Below, piece by piece: positions 53,192 to 62,083 of a stretch of DNA of 64,000 nucleotides. The translations under genes were made by a program, and so were the position numbers. The notes below the pieces were generated by a model. The model was not told the DNA's origin and ran no database searches. It saw only the letters and a program-made list of their open reading frames with translations. The stretch lies in contig NZ_LFTY01000001.1 in NCBI RefSeq assembly GCF_001078595.1, forward strand, positions 425,830-489,829, given 5' to 3'. Position 1 is the stretch's first letter. The number at the start of each line of letters is the position of its first letter. Source of the DNA: Candidatus Rhodobacter oscarellae. GTDB lineage: Bacteria > Pseudomonadota > Alphaproteobacteria > Rhodobacterales > Rhodobacteraceae.

Positions 53192-54784
53192 TTACGGCTT
53201 GGGCGCGTATACGAACCGGTCGAACACCGCCGAGGCGCCCCCGCCGGTCAGATCAAACGCGAACATCCCGACAAAGCAGCCGGTAAAGCTGGCATGCGCG
53301 CCGCGCCCGCCCTCGTCCGACAATATGGCGTTCGACAGGACCGGGCCAATGGGCTGCCAGTCGCCGCCGGGCACGCGCCAGAAGAACTGAAGCTCGGCGT
53401 GATCCACCGCGACGCGCAGCTCGACGGGCCCATCCGGCACCGCCACCGGCGCCTCGGGGTAACGCGTCACCGCGCCGTCCGGCCAATCACCGGCGCAGGA
53501 CAGGATCGTGAGCGCCCGCCCGCCATCGGCCTCGCAGGACAGCGCCAAGGCATGGAACTTATGCGCGTTATAATAGGCGGTCAGCCCCGCGGCGTGCTGG
53601 TAGGTCTCGGGCGCGGAATGCAGGCGCGTCTCGACAGAATAGACCAAGTGCTCTTGGCGGCGCGCGAGCAGCGACTGCTCGAAGGGGCTGCCCAAGCTCT
53701 CGCGCCCAAAGAGGGTCAGCCCCTCGGGGCCGGTCGTGAACAGGCGGTCCGGATAGGGGGTGCGCAGCCACTGGAACTCAGGCGGCAGGCCGTCGCGGAA
53801 GTCGTGCTCTGACGCCACCGTTGGCGCGGGCTCCGCATCGGCCAGACCCGGCAGCGCCTCGCGCGCGAGCATCCCGCCCTGTTCCAGATAGAGCCAATCA
53901 TCCTCGCCCCAGACGCAGCGCTCGATCCCGGTCTCGCGCCCCAAGGGGCAGAACCGCCCCGGCAGGGGCCGCCCCATCAGGAAGGTGTGGTAGGCCTGAC
54001 CGTCGGGCGTCTCGACATATTGCCCATGCCCGGTGCGCTGGATCGCATGGTCCGGGGCGTCCGCGGCGCAGAGCAGGTGGCCATCGGGCTGGGTCTCGTA
54101 GGGTCCGGTGATCTCTTTGGCGCGCGCCATGGTCACCGCGTGCCCGTAACCGGTGCCGCCCTCGGCCACGGTCAGGTAGTACCAGCCATTGCGTTTGAAG
54201 ATATGCGGCGCCTCGGTTAGCCCGCGCGGGCTGCCGTCATAGATGTTCGTGATCGGGCCAAAGAGCCCCGCCTCGGGCGACCATTCCTGCAGCAGGATGC
54301 CATCGAAGGCCGCATGCGCGGCGTTGCCGCCCGTGCCGGGCCCGCGGTGGTTCCAGCGCATGTTCATGAACCACTTGCGCCCGTCCTCGTCGTGGAAGAG
54401 CGAGGGGTCGAAGCCGGAGGAGTTCACATACCACGGGTCGGACCACTCCCCGTCAATCGTCTCGCAGGTCACGATGTAATTATGGCTGTCCTTAAAGCTG
54501 ACATCGATCCGCTTCATATCCGTGAAGACCAGCCAGAACTTGCCGTCCGCGTGGCTGAGGCAGGGCGCCCAGACGCCGCCGCTGTCAGGGTTGCCGCGCA
54601 TGTCCAGCTGGGTCGCCCGGTTCAGCGGGCGGGCGACCAGCGTCCAGTTCACCAGGTCGCGGGAGTGGTGGATCTGCACGCCGGGGTACCACTCGAAGGT
54701 CGATGTGGCGATGTAGTAATCCTCGCCCACGCGGCAGATGGACGGGTCGGGATTGAAGCCCGGTAGGATCGGGTTGCGGATCAA
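53192..54784 (-). CDS. Glycoside hydrolase family 43, probable beta-xylosidase
   Basis: A 530-residue GH43 enzyme with five-bladed propeller and a C-terminal beta-sandwich, the layout of GH43 subfamily 11 beta-xylosidases. The catalytic set is visible: base D13 (FNPDPS), pKa-modulating D126 (SGFDPSLF) and acid E191 (GLTEAPHIF). No signal peptide, so it acts in the cytoplasm on imported xylo-oligosaccharides. The start is TTG at 54784, supported by CTGGAG eight bases before it. It belongs with the ABC importer to the right. Confidence 0.9.
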   Translation of the reverse strand: MIRNPILPGFNPDPSICRVGEDYYIATSTFEWYPGVQIHHSRDLVNWTLVARPLNRATQLDMRGNPDSGGVWAPCLSHADGKFWLVFTDMKRIDVSFKDSHNYIVTCETIDGEWSDPWYVNSSGFDPSLFHDEDGRKWFMNMRWNHRGPGTGGNAAHAAFDGILLQEWSPEAGLFGPITNIYDGSPRGLTEAPHIFKRNGWYYLTVAEGGTGYGHAVTMARAKEITGPYETQPDGHLLCAADAPDHAIQRTGHGQYVETPDGQAYHTFLMGRPLPGRFCPLGRETGIERCVWGEDDWLYLEQGGMLAREALPGLADAEPAPTVASEHDFRDGLPPEFQWLRTPYPDRLFTTGPEGLTLFGRESLGSPFEQSLLARRQEHLVYSVETRLHSAPETYQHAAGLTAYYNAHKFHALALSCEADGGRALTILSCAGDWPDGAVTRYPEAPVAVPDGPVELRVAVDHAELQFFWRVPGGDWQPIGPVLSNAILSDEGGRGAHASFTGCFVGMFAFDLTGGGASAVFDRFVYAPKP

Positions 54785-54802
54785 GTTTCTTACTCCAGTC
54801 TA

Positions 54803-54991
54803 TTAGGGAAGGCTTGGCTGTGCCATGCGCCCGCCGTCGATTGTCCAGACCTGCCCAGGCGTCCGGGCGGCCCCGACGGAGCCGCGCCATTGGATCGGCC
54901 GGGCCATGCTCACGGGCGCGCCGGTGCGGCGCATTGGCTGGAGGCCGCCAGCCGCCCCTGTGACCAGGGGCTTTATGCCCGTGAACCTCAC
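54803..54991 (-). pseudogene. SDR-family dehydrogenase, C-terminal remnant
   Basis: A 62-codon minus-strand frame ends with RTPGQVWTIDGGRMAQPSLP, the standard C-terminal end of short-chain dehydrogenases (TGQV-x-x-I-D-G-G); the preceding residues LQPMRRTGAPVSMARPIQWR recall the G-R-x-G-x-P-x-E-I-A helix in altered form. The Rossmann fold with its G-x-x-x-G-x-G and the Y-x-x-x-K site are absent. It directly precedes the GH43 gene on the same strand and seems to be the leftover of a lost sugar dehydrogenase. Confidence 0.7.
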
Positions 54992-55050
54992 GCTAGGCCC
55001 ATTCGGGCCGGAACGTCACGCGAGAAAAATCGACCAGCATTCAGCAATTC

Positions 55051-55094
55051 TTCACCGAATCGCCCAACTATAAAGGGCGGTAGGGAGGGGGCAA
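55051..55094. repeat. 44-bp intergenic repeat, copy 2
   Basis: Matches 19026-19069 at 41 of 44 positions, in the same orientation. It lies after the 3' end of the MttB-family gene and upstream of the SDR remnant. Stop codons in this copy exclude a shared coding function. Confidence 0.85.
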
Positions 55095-55137
55095 CCCACG
55101 CGGTTAACAAACGGTAAATTTCCCCCATAGCCTGTCC

Positions 55138-56688
55138 CTAGTGATCCTGATTCAACGCCTCGGCGGCCGGAATCTCGCGCTCGCGCCGCGCAATATAGTC
55201 CAGCAGCGCCTCGTCCACACCGGGGTCCAGCATTGGTTGCTCATAGTCCTTTAGCAGCGCCTTGGCATAGGCCAGCGCGCGCTCGGTGATCTCGACAGAG
55301 CCCTCCGCCGCCCATTGCTCGATCGCGTTATTGTCAAACAGCTCGGGCATAAAGAACGCCCGCTGGAAGTTCTCGAGCGTATGCGGATGGCCAAGGTAAT
55401 GCCCGCCGGGGCCGATATCCTTAACCGCCGTAAGCGCCTCGTCAAAGTCGTCCCAGCGCACGCCCTCGGCCATGCGGTAGCCCATGGCGCATTGCTCGGC
55501 ATCCACCACGAACTTGGCCACCGAGCAATGCATGCCCGCCTCGTTCCAGCCCGCCGAATGCCAGACATAGTTGCAGCCCGCATGCAGCACGCTCATCAGC
55601 GTTGTGGCGCTTTCATACCCCGCCTGCGCGTCAAAGGTCTTGGCCCCACCCAGCGTGTTCGACGACCGCCACGGCACGCCATAATACCGCGCCATCTGCC
55701 CGATCATGTAGTTCATCAGGCTGATCTCTGGGGTGCCCGCCATCGGCGCGCCGGACTTCATCGAGACGGTCGACAGGTAGTGTCCGTAGATCGCCGGCGC
55801 CCCCTTGCGCACCACCTGGGTATAGGCCAGCGCGCTGAGCGCCTCGGCGTTCAACTGCGCCACGGTCGGCGCCACGCTGGCCGGCGTGTTGGCCCCGCCC
55901 AGCACGAAGGGCGAGCACAGCACCGGCTGCTTGCGCCGCGCAAAGGCGCGCATCGCGCCCAGCATCGTCTCGTCCCACACCAGGGGCGAGTTGCCGTTGC
56001 AATTACCGGTGCAGACCGCGTGATCCTCCAGGAAGTCCTCTCCAAAGAGGATGGCGCACATCTCCATCACGTCCTCGGCGTTCTTGGGCGAGGTGGTCAT
56101 CCCCATGAAGGTCTTGTCGGAATGCCTCATCGAGGAATAGGTGATGCGCAGATGCCGGTGGCTGATCGGGTGGTCCATCGGCTCGACAATGTGATGCGCG
56201 CTGGAGTGCAGCGCGGGCAGCATATGGCTGAGCTTGTGGAAATTCGCCAGGTCGTCCAGCGTCGGCGCGCGGCGCACATCGTCGAGGTCGCGCAGATAGG
56301 GCGCGCCGGTCATCGGCACGAAGATCGAGCGGTCGCCGCCGAAGGGCAGGCTCTTGTCCGGGTTGCGCGCATGGATCGTATACTGCGCCGGGATCGTGGC
56401 GATCAGCTCGCGCACCAGGCCGCGATCCAGATGCACCGTCTCGCCGCGCACATCGGCCCCCGCCCGGCGCCAATCCTCCAGCGCGATCTCGTCGCGGAAC
56501 ACCACGCCGACATCCTCTAGGATGCGCATTGAAGCCGCGTCGATGCGCTCGACCTGCGCGCCGTCCATAAGCTCGGTCAGCGGGATCCGCCGGTGCAGGC
56601 TGGGCAGCATCGTGATGTCGCGCGCCTGTCGGATCGCCTTGCGCGCGCGCCGTCCGCGCCGCTCTGTGCCAACTGCATCCACACTCAT
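55138..56688 (-). CDS. Trimethylamine methyltransferase (MttB) family protein, non-pyrrolysine
   Basis: A 516-residue MttB-superfamily (COG5598) protein. There is no in-frame amber codon, so it is of the non-pyrrolysine type, whose known members demethylate glycine betaine and related quaternary amines with a corrinoid protein. Landmarks include SMRILEDVGVVFRDEIALED near residue 53 and the long barrel with GANTPASVAPTVAQLNAEAL. An AAGGAG site precedes the ATG. No corrinoid protein is encoded nearby. It is cut off from the sugar genes upstream by 93 bp with its own operator-like boxes. Confidence 0.85.
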   Translation of the reverse strand: MSVDAVGTERRGRRARKAIRQARDITMLPSLHRRIPLTELMDGAQVERIDAASMRILEDVGVVFRDEIALEDWRRAGADVRGETVHLDRGLVRELIATIPAQYTIHARNPDKSLPFGGDRSIFVPMTGAPYLRDLDDVRRAPTLDDLANFHKLSHMLPALHSSAHHIVEPMDHPISHRHLRITYSSMRHSDKTFMGMTTSPKNAEDVMEMCAILFGEDFLEDHAVCTGNCNGNSPLVWDETMLGAMRAFARRKQPVLCSPFVLGGANTPASVAPTVAQLNAEALSALAYTQVVRKGAPAIYGHYLSTVSMKSGAPMAGTPEISLMNYMIGQMARYYGVPWRSSNTLGGAKTFDAQAGYESATTLMSVLHAGCNYVWHSAGWNEAGMHCSVAKFVVDAEQCAMGYRMAEGVRWDDFDEALTAVKDIGPGGHYLGHPHTLENFQRAFFMPELFDNNAIEQWAAEGSVEITERALAYAKALLKDYEQPMLDPGVDEALLDYIARREREIPAAEALNQDH

Positions 56689-56689
56689 A

Positions 56690-56710
56690 TTGTATACTCC
56701 TTGTATACTT
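56690..56710. promoter_or_regulatory. Paired GTATAC boxes at the mttB-like gene
   Basis: Two copies of TTGTATACT overlap this stretch; the palindromic cores GTATAC lie at 56692-56697 and 56703-56708, exactly 11 bp apart. On the minus strand the AAGGAG ribosome site falls between them. The shape recalls GntR-family sites; binding here would block translation start and transcription. Confidence 0.6.
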
Positions 56711-56781
56711 TCAACATGAGCCGAAGGCTGCCTGACGGCAAGCTAGGGACGCTACAAGGATACCGACACCCCACGCCGCAA

Positions 56782-57903
56782 TCAGGCTAGCAGATTTGCG
56801 GCCGCCCCTGGCCCCAATGCCTCGGGGCGTTCACAGGTCGTCGACAGATTGACAAACGCGCCCTCCTCGCCAGAGCGCAAGACCGAGGTCATCACGTCCA
56901 CCGCGTGGATTGCCAGCTCTAGCGAGCAGCGATGCGCCCGGCCCTGGAGGATGCCCTGCGCCATATCCGCAAGCCCGGCGGTGCGGTAATTCGCGGTGCC
57001 GCGATCCTCGTTCACGCGCCCGAACGGGTGGTCCCAGGCCTCCACACCGCGGATCTCGCCATCGGTGCCCGCGACCTCCAGATCGCCCCCAAAGAAGTTC
57101 GGATCCGGCACGAATAGGCTACCCTCGGTGCCATAAAGCTCCATATTCGCGTGCCGATGCGCCCAGACGTCCCAGGAGGTCGACAGCGTTATGGTCGCCC
57201 CCTGCTCGAACTCCAGCAGCGCGTGGATATTCGTGGGCGTGTCCACCGGAATGACCTCGCCATTGCGCGGCTCGGAGGTGATGGTGCGCGTCGGCGTCGC
57301 GGCCGAGGCCAGCGCAGCCACGCGCTTTACCGGACCGAGCAGTTGGATCAGGTTCGTCACATAATAGGGCCCGATATCCAACATCGGCCCCGCGCCCGGC
57401 TGAAAGAAGAAATCGGGGTTGGGGTGCCACATCTCGATGCCATGGCTCATCACGTGGCAAGTGCCGGCCACGACGCGCCCCACCCCGCCATCATCGATCA
57501 TGGCGCGGGCCTGCTGATGCGTGCCGCCCAGGAACGTGTCCGGCGCGGACCCCACGCGCAGGCCTTTCTCGGCGGCCAGAGCGCGCAGCTCCTCGCCCTC
57601 CTCCAGGGTCAGCACCAGGGGCTTCTCAGAATAGGCGTGCTTGCCCGCCTGCAGGATCTGGCGGGTCACCTCGAAATGCGCCGCCGGGATGGTCAGGTTG
57701 ACGACGATGTCGATGTCATCGGCACCCAGCAGCCCGTTCACATCATAGGCCGTGACCCCAAACGCCGCGCCCTGCGCCTCGGCCGCCTGCAGGTTGATGT
57801 CCGCCACGCCGCGAACCTCGATATCGCGGAACATCGGCGCGAGCCGCAGATAAGCCGATGAAATATTGCCGCATCCGATGATGCCGACGCCAAGTTTGGT
57901 CAT
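56782..57903 (-). CDS. Gfo/Idh/MocA family oxidoreductase
   Basis: A 373-residue NAD(P)-dependent dehydrogenase with N-terminal Rossmann fold (LGVGIIGCGNISSAYLRLAP, G-x-G-x-x-S) and the conserved E-K-P-L motif (HAYSEKPLVLTLEEGE, Lys 94-95 region). The C-terminal domain carries the H-x-x-x-H like GHW/D stretch MEMWHPNPDFFFQPGAGPML with a G-G-P-M-L-D-I-G-P type loop. It oxidises a sugar or inositol-like substrate at a hydroxyl. It forms one operon with the TIM-barrel isomerase and ABC importer upstream (gap of 10 bases). Confidence 0.9.
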   Translation of the reverse strand: MTKLGVGIIGCGNISSAYLRLAPMFRDIEVRGVADINLQAAEAQGAAFGVTAYDVNGLLGADDIDIVVNLTIPAAHFEVTRQILQAGKHAYSEKPLVLTLEEGEELRALAAEKGLRVGSAPDTFLGGTHQQARAMIDDGGVGRVVAGTCHVMSHGIEMWHPNPDFFFQPGAGPMLDIGPYYVTNLIQLLGPVKRVAALASAATPTRTITSEPRNGEVIPVDTPTNIHALLEFEQGATITLSTSWDVWAHRHANMELYGTEGSLFVPDPNFFGGDLEVAGTDGEIRGVEAWDHPFGRVNEDRGTANYRTAGLADMAQGILQGRAHRCSLELAIHAVDVMTSVLRSGEEGAFVNLSTTCERPEALGPGAAANLLA

Positions 57904-57913
57904 GTTCTAGCCT

Positions 57914-58666
57914 CTAATACGTATTCGTGGACGCAATCGAACGCTCGGCAAAGCGCGCGTGGTCGCTGGGATTGTCATGCTCCATGATGAACAGATCGCA
58001 GCGCGTCTTTCGCAGCGCGGTCGTCAGACCCGCCCAGTCCATCGTGCCGTGGCCGACATCGGCCCAGCCGTCCTCGTCCTCGCATTCGCCATCCGCGGCG
58101 ATGTCCTTGATATGCGCGGTGGTGATGCGATCTGCGTAGCGCTCCATCCAGGCCAGAGGATCGCCGCCGCCCTTGACCACCCAGGCCACGTCCATCTCCC
58201 AGTCGATGCTGGGGGCCTCTTGCAGCAGGATCTCCATCGCGATGGAGCCATCTGGCAGCGGCATGAACTCCCAATGGTGGTTGTGCCAGCCGAAATCGAG
58301 ACCCGCGTCGCGGAGCTTGGGCGCGGCGGCCTCAAGCCGGTGCGCGAGCGCTTTCCAATCCTCGGACGTCCCGTTATCGCGCAGGTCGTCCTCTGGCGCG
58401 GGGCAGAACACGCGCTTCATGCCCAACGCCTTCGCCGTGGCGAGACTATCTTCCAGCCCGTCCTCAAACGCGCCCGCCGGGAAGAAATGCCCCGACGGCA
58501 TGGTCAGGCCTGCCGCGTCCAATGCGGCCTTGGTCGCGCCGGCGTCCTCGTAGACGCCGCCGAACCCCTCGACCATCGTGTAGCCGGCCTTGGCCAGCAT
58601 GGCATAGGTGGCCGCCCAGGGCCCAAAATTGCGCGAAGAATAAAGCTGATAGGAAAATTCGGTCAT
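57914..58666 (-). CDS. Sugar phosphate isomerase/epimerase (xylose isomerase-like TIM barrel)
   Basis: A 250-residue AP-endonuclease-2-like TIM barrel. Metal-site residues are visible in order: E of MVEGFGGVY, H of FGWHNHHWEF, D of DWEMDVAWV, H of TTAHIKDIA and E of LFIMEHDNP. Start set at 58666 (MTEFSYQLYSS); the upstream frame to 58738 overlaps the ABC ATPase gene. It probably isomerises or dehydrates the keto product of the adjacent Gfo/Idh dehydrogenase. Confidence 0.88.
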   Translation of the reverse strand: MTEFSYQLYSSRNFGPWAATYAMLAKAGYTMVEGFGGVYEDAGATKAALDAAGLTMPSGHFFPAGAFEDGLEDSLATAKALGMKRVFCPAPEDDLRDNGTSEDWKALAHRLEAAAPKLRDAGLDFGWHNHHWEFMPLPDGSIAMEILLQEAPSIDWEMDVAWVVKGGGDPLAWMERYADRITTAHIKDIAADGECEDEDGWADVGHGTMDWAGLTTALRKTRCDLFIMEHDNPSDHARFAERSIASTNTY

Positions 58667-58679
58667 GTGATTGCAAGCC

Positions 58680-59747
58680 CTAGATGCGGTTTTCAGAAGA
58701 TTTGTCGAAAAGAGAGGCGCGCGAGGCGTCGATGCCAATTTGCATCCTATCGCCCTCTTTCACCTCCATTTGCCCGTCGACGAGGAACCGGAAATCGGTG
58801 CCCGCAAGCTGCGTCCAGACGAGCGTGTCGGCCCCCATGGGCTCGACGATGGACACGGTGACCTCGGCGGTCAGGCCGGAGACATCCGAGAAACCGCCGG
58901 TGAGAACGTGCTCGGGGCGGATGCCGATCCAGGCGGGGCCGCTGGCCTCGGCGGTGAAACCGTAGGTGCTAAGATCAATGACCGTGTCGCCGGTGCGGAA
59001 GGCTGTGCCCTCGACCACGCCCTCCAGGAAGTTCATCGACGGAGAGCCGATGAAATCCGCCACGTATTTGTTCACCGGCGCGTTGTAGATCTCGTTCGGG
59101 CTGCCCAGCTGCTGGATCAGCCCGTCCTTCATGATCGCGATGCGGTCGGCAAGCGTCATCGCCTCAACCTGGTCATGGGTGACGTAGATCATGGTGTTGT
59201 CGAGCGCATGGTGCAGCTTTTTGAGCTCCACCCGCAGATCGGCGCGCAGCTTGGCATCGAGGTTGGACAGCGGCTCGTCAAAGAGGAACACGTCCACGTC
59301 GCGCACCAAGGCGCGGCCAATGGCGACACGTTGGCGCTGGCCGCCGGACAGGGCGGCGGGCTTGCGCGCCAAGAGCGGCTCGATCTGCAGGATCTCGGCG
59401 GCGCGGGCGACCCGGCGGTCGCGCTCCTCCTTGGGGACCTTGGCGTTCTTGAGCCCGAACTCCAGGTTCCCGCGCACGGTCATCTGCGGGTAAAGCGCGT
59501 AGGACTGGAACACCATGCCGATGCCCCGTTTGGAGGGCTCCTCCCAGGTGACATTCTTGCCCGAGATAAAGATCTGCCCGTCGCTGACCTCCAAGAGCCC
59601 CGCGATGCAGTTCAGCAGGGTGGACTTGCCGCAACCGGACGCGCCGAGCAGCACCAGGAACTCGCCCTCGTGGATCTCGATATTGAGGTCCTTGAGGACC
59701 TCCACGGGACCAAAATTCAGGTCCAGATGTCTGATGGACACGCTCAT
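58680..59747 (-). CDS. Sugar ABC transporter ATP-binding protein (MsmK/UgpC type)
   Basis: A 355-residue ATPase with Walker A (LLGASGCGKSTLLNCIAG), signature (LSGGQRQRVAIGRAL), Walker B (VFLFDEPLSNLDAKLRADLR), H-loop (VTHDQVEAMTLAD) and a C-terminal regulatory TOBE domain from about residue 235. A GGAGAAG site precedes the ATG. It powers the CUT1-type oligosaccharide importer encoded by the next three genes. Confidence 0.93.
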   Translation of the reverse strand: MSVSIRHLDLNFGPVEVLKDLNIEIHEGEFLVLLGASGCGKSTLLNCIAGLLEVSDGQIFISGKNVTWEEPSKRGIGMVFQSYALYPQMTVRGNLEFGLKNAKVPKEERDRRVARAAEILQIEPLLARKPAALSGGQRQRVAIGRALVRDVDVFLFDEPLSNLDAKLRADLRVELKKLHHALDNTMIYVTHDQVEAMTLADRIAIMKDGLIQQLGSPNEIYNAPVNKYVADFIGSPSMNFLEGVVEGTAFRTGDTVIDLSTYGFTAEASGPAWIGIRPEHVLTGGFSDVSGLTAEVTVSIVEPMGADTLVWTQLAGTDFRFLVDGQMEVKEGDRMQIGIDASRASLFDKSSENRI

Positions 59748-59822
59748 TCTGCTTCTCCAGGGGCGGCGGGTCTGCGACCCGCGATCAGCCTGTCTTTGCT
59801 CACGTTGCGCTTGGTCATTCGC

Positions 59823-60722
59823 TCACCCCTTGACGGCCCCCGCCGCAATGCCCCGGACGAATAATCGGCCCGAGACGAAGTAGATTGTAAGCGGCACCAA
59901 CCCCGTCAGGATCGTTGCGGCCATGTTGACGTTATATTCCTTCACCCCCTGCACCGAGTTCACGATGTTATTGAGCTGCACCGTCATCGGGTAGTTATCG
60001 GGCTTGGTGTAGATCACCCCGAACAGGAAGTCGTTCCAGATCCCCGTCACCTGCAGGATCACCGCCACCACGAAGATCGGCAGCGACATCGGCAGCATGA
60101 TGCGGAAGTAGATCCCCCAGAACCCCGCCCCGTCGACGCGGGCCGCCTTAAAGAGCTCCTCGGGGATCGAGGTGAAGTAGTTGCGGAACAGCAAGGTCAG
60201 GATCGGCATCCCGAAGATCGAGTGCACGATCACCAGCCCGAAGAGCTTGGTATAAAGCCCCATCTCGCGCAGCATGATCACCAGCGGGTAGATCATCACC
60301 TGATAGGGGATGAAGGCGCCGAAGATCAGGATCGTGAAGAACAGGTTCGCGCCCTTAAAGCGCCAATTCGCCAGGGCGTAGCCGTTCACGCTCGCAATCG
60401 CGATCGAGACCAGCACCGAGGGCACCGTGATCTGCACCGAGTTCCAGAAGCCCCGGGAGAGCCCGTCGCAGTTCAGACCCGTGCAGGCCTCCCACCAGGC
60501 CTTCACCCAGGGCTCGAAGGTGATCTCGACCGGCGGGGCAAAGATGTTGCCCAGGCGGATCTCGGGCATGCCCTTCAGCGAGGTCATCACCATCACGTAA
60601 AGCGGGATCAGGTAGTAGACCGCGATCACGATCAGCGTGCCGTACAGCATGATGTTGCGACGGCTCAGCGTCTTCTTTGGCTTCGGCCCGCGGGGGCCGT
60701 CCATGATGGCTGCATCAACCAC
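59823..60722 (-). CDS. Sugar ABC transporter permease (MalG type)
   Basis: A 299-residue membrane protein with six hydrophobic segments and the EAA-type loop EELFKAARVDGAGFWGIYFRI-M-L-P. The start is GTG at 60722, with GGAGGG eight bases before it, overlapping the MalF-type gene by 8 bp; an internal ATG (MDGPRGPKPKK) six codons in is possible. It forms the importer channel with the next gene upstream. Confidence 0.9.
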   Translation of the reverse strand: MVDAAIMDGPRGPKPKKTLSRRNIMLYGTLIVIAVYYLIPLYVMVMTSLKGMPEIRLGNIFAPPVEITFEPWVKAWWEACTGLNCDGLSRGFWNSVQITVPSVLVSIAIASVNGYALANWRFKGANLFFTILIFGAFIPYQVMIYPLVIMLREMGLYTKLFGLVIVHSIFGMPILTLLFRNYFTSIPEELFKAARVDGAGFWGIYFRIMLPMSLPIFVVAVILQVTGIWNDFLFGVIYTKPDNYPMTVQLNNIVNSVQGVKEYNVNMAATILTGLVPLTIYFVSGRLFVRGIAAGAVKG

Positions 60723-62010
60723 GCTTGCGCCCTCCGAATTCGAGATAGGCCCAGGGGATCAGCACCACCAGCACGCTCACCAGCATCATCGTTGACGCCG
60801 CAAAGCCCTGGCCCAAGTTCTGGCCGCCGAACATCAGGTCATAGACGTATTTCGCGGGCACCTCGGACGCGATGCCCGGCCCGCCCGAGGTCTGCGCCAC
60901 CACCAGGTCGTAGACCTTGATGATCCCCGCCGCGATGATCACCAGCGCGGTCACGAACACGGGCCGCATCATCGGGATGACGATGAAGATATAGGTCTTC
61001 CACATCGGGATGCCGTCCACCCGCGCGGCCTTCCAGATCTCTTGGTCGATGCCGCGCAGTCCCGCCAGCATCAGCACCATCACAAAGCCGGTGCCCTGCC
61101 AGAGCGCGGCAAAGAGGATCCCATAGATCACCCAATCGGCGTTAAAGAGCGGGTCGAAGGTGAAGTTCTCGAACCCCAGATCGCGCACGATCTTCTGCAC
61201 GCCGAACTCCGGCGTCAGCAGCCACTGCCAGACCAGCCCGGTCACGATGAAGCTGAGCGCGAAGGGGTAGAGAAAGATGGTGCGAAAGACGCTCTCGAAC
61301 CGGATCTTCTGGTCCATCAGCGCGGCCAGGACGAACCCGATGACCAGCGAGAAAATCAGCATGCAGATGCCATAGATCGCCAGATTCTCGATCGAGACCA
61401 GCCAGCGGTTGGTGCTCCAGAGGCGCTCGTATTGGTCGAGGCCGATGAACTGGCTCTTGGGCAGCAGCTTGGAGTTGGTGAAGCTGTGATAGATCGTCCA
61501 GCCGGTCGAGATCACAAAGACCCCGATGGCGGTGAAGGCCATGGGCACGGCGGCGACCTTGGCGGACATGTTCACGGCAAAGGTGCGCTCTAGCCGGCCG
61601 GGCTGGTGCATGCCCTTGTCCAGCGTGCCGATGGCCAGAATGCCGATGGCGATCAGAACGAACAGCGCGGCGGCGAAGAGCGCGAAGGGCTCGAACACGT
61701 TCCACATCTTGCGGAAGGACTTCAGCGCGGGCCAGGCCGCCTGCACATCCTTCTGCGCCAGCGCCCATAGCCCCATCGCGACCACCGCCGCAACGACCCA
61801 GCCAATCGCGTACCATTTGAAGCGGTTGGCCGCCAAGGCCACCCCGCGCGCCTCTACGATCAACAGCACCGCGGCGATGCCAGCGAGCGCGAGAAGCACC
61901 CAAGGCGCCGTGACCAGCACCGCATAGTCCAAGCCGATTGTCACCAGAACGAAGGCGACAAAGGCCAGTGCTATGCACCAAAGATAGCCGCGTTCGGCCA
62001 GCTCTCGCAT
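60715..62010 (-). CDS. Sugar ABC transporter permease (MalF type), long N-terminus
   Basis: A 431-residue membrane protein. The C-terminal 290 residues are the usual MalF-type permease with loop EIWKAARVDGIPMWKTYIFI. The first 140 residues contain four extra hydrophobic segments, more than in the common 290-residue subunits. Start at ATG 62010, with AGGGGTGGG upstream; the TTG at 62028 is an alternative. It follows the binding-protein gene after a hairpin. Confidence 0.88.
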   Translation of the reverse strand: MRELAERGYLWCIALAFVAFVLVTIGLDYAVLVTAPWVLLALAGIAAVLLIVEARGVALAANRFKWYAIGWVVAAVVAMGLWALAQKDVQAAWPALKSFRKMWNVFEPFALFAAALFVLIAIGILAIGTLDKGMHQPGRLERTFAVNMSAKVAAVPMAFTAIGVFVISTGWTIYHSFTNSKLLPKSQFIGLDQYERLWSTNRWLVSIENLAIYGICMLIFSLVIGFVLAALMDQKIRFESVFRTIFLYPFALSFIVTGLVWQWLLTPEFGVQKIVRDLGFENFTFDPLFNADWVIYGILFAALWQGTGFVMVLMLAGLRGIDQEIWKAARVDGIPMWKTYIFIVIPMMRPVFVTALVIIAAGIIKVYDLVVAQTSGGPGIASEVPAKYVYDLMFGGQNLGQGFAASTMMLVSVLVVLIPWAYLEFGGRKRG

Positions 62011-62035
62011 CTCAAACCCACCCCTCAAGATTCAG

Positions 62036-62070
62036 AAAGCGCCGCCGATCCGCAATGGGACCGGCGGCGC
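62036..62070 (-). terminator. Hairpin between binding-protein and permease genes
   Basis: GCGCCGCCG with CGGCGGCGC, 9-bp perfect stem and a 14-base loop, followed on the minus strand by TTTCT. It lies 13 bases after the binding-protein stop. Probably a partial terminator that keeps permease output below that of the binding protein. Confidence 0.65.
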
Positions 62071-62083
62071 ATGCACGCGCCAA

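Noticed and set aside
55138-56688. Pyrrolysine-containing MttB
   Set aside because: The frame has no internal amber codon and no pyl genes were seen; it fits the non-pyrrolysine branch.
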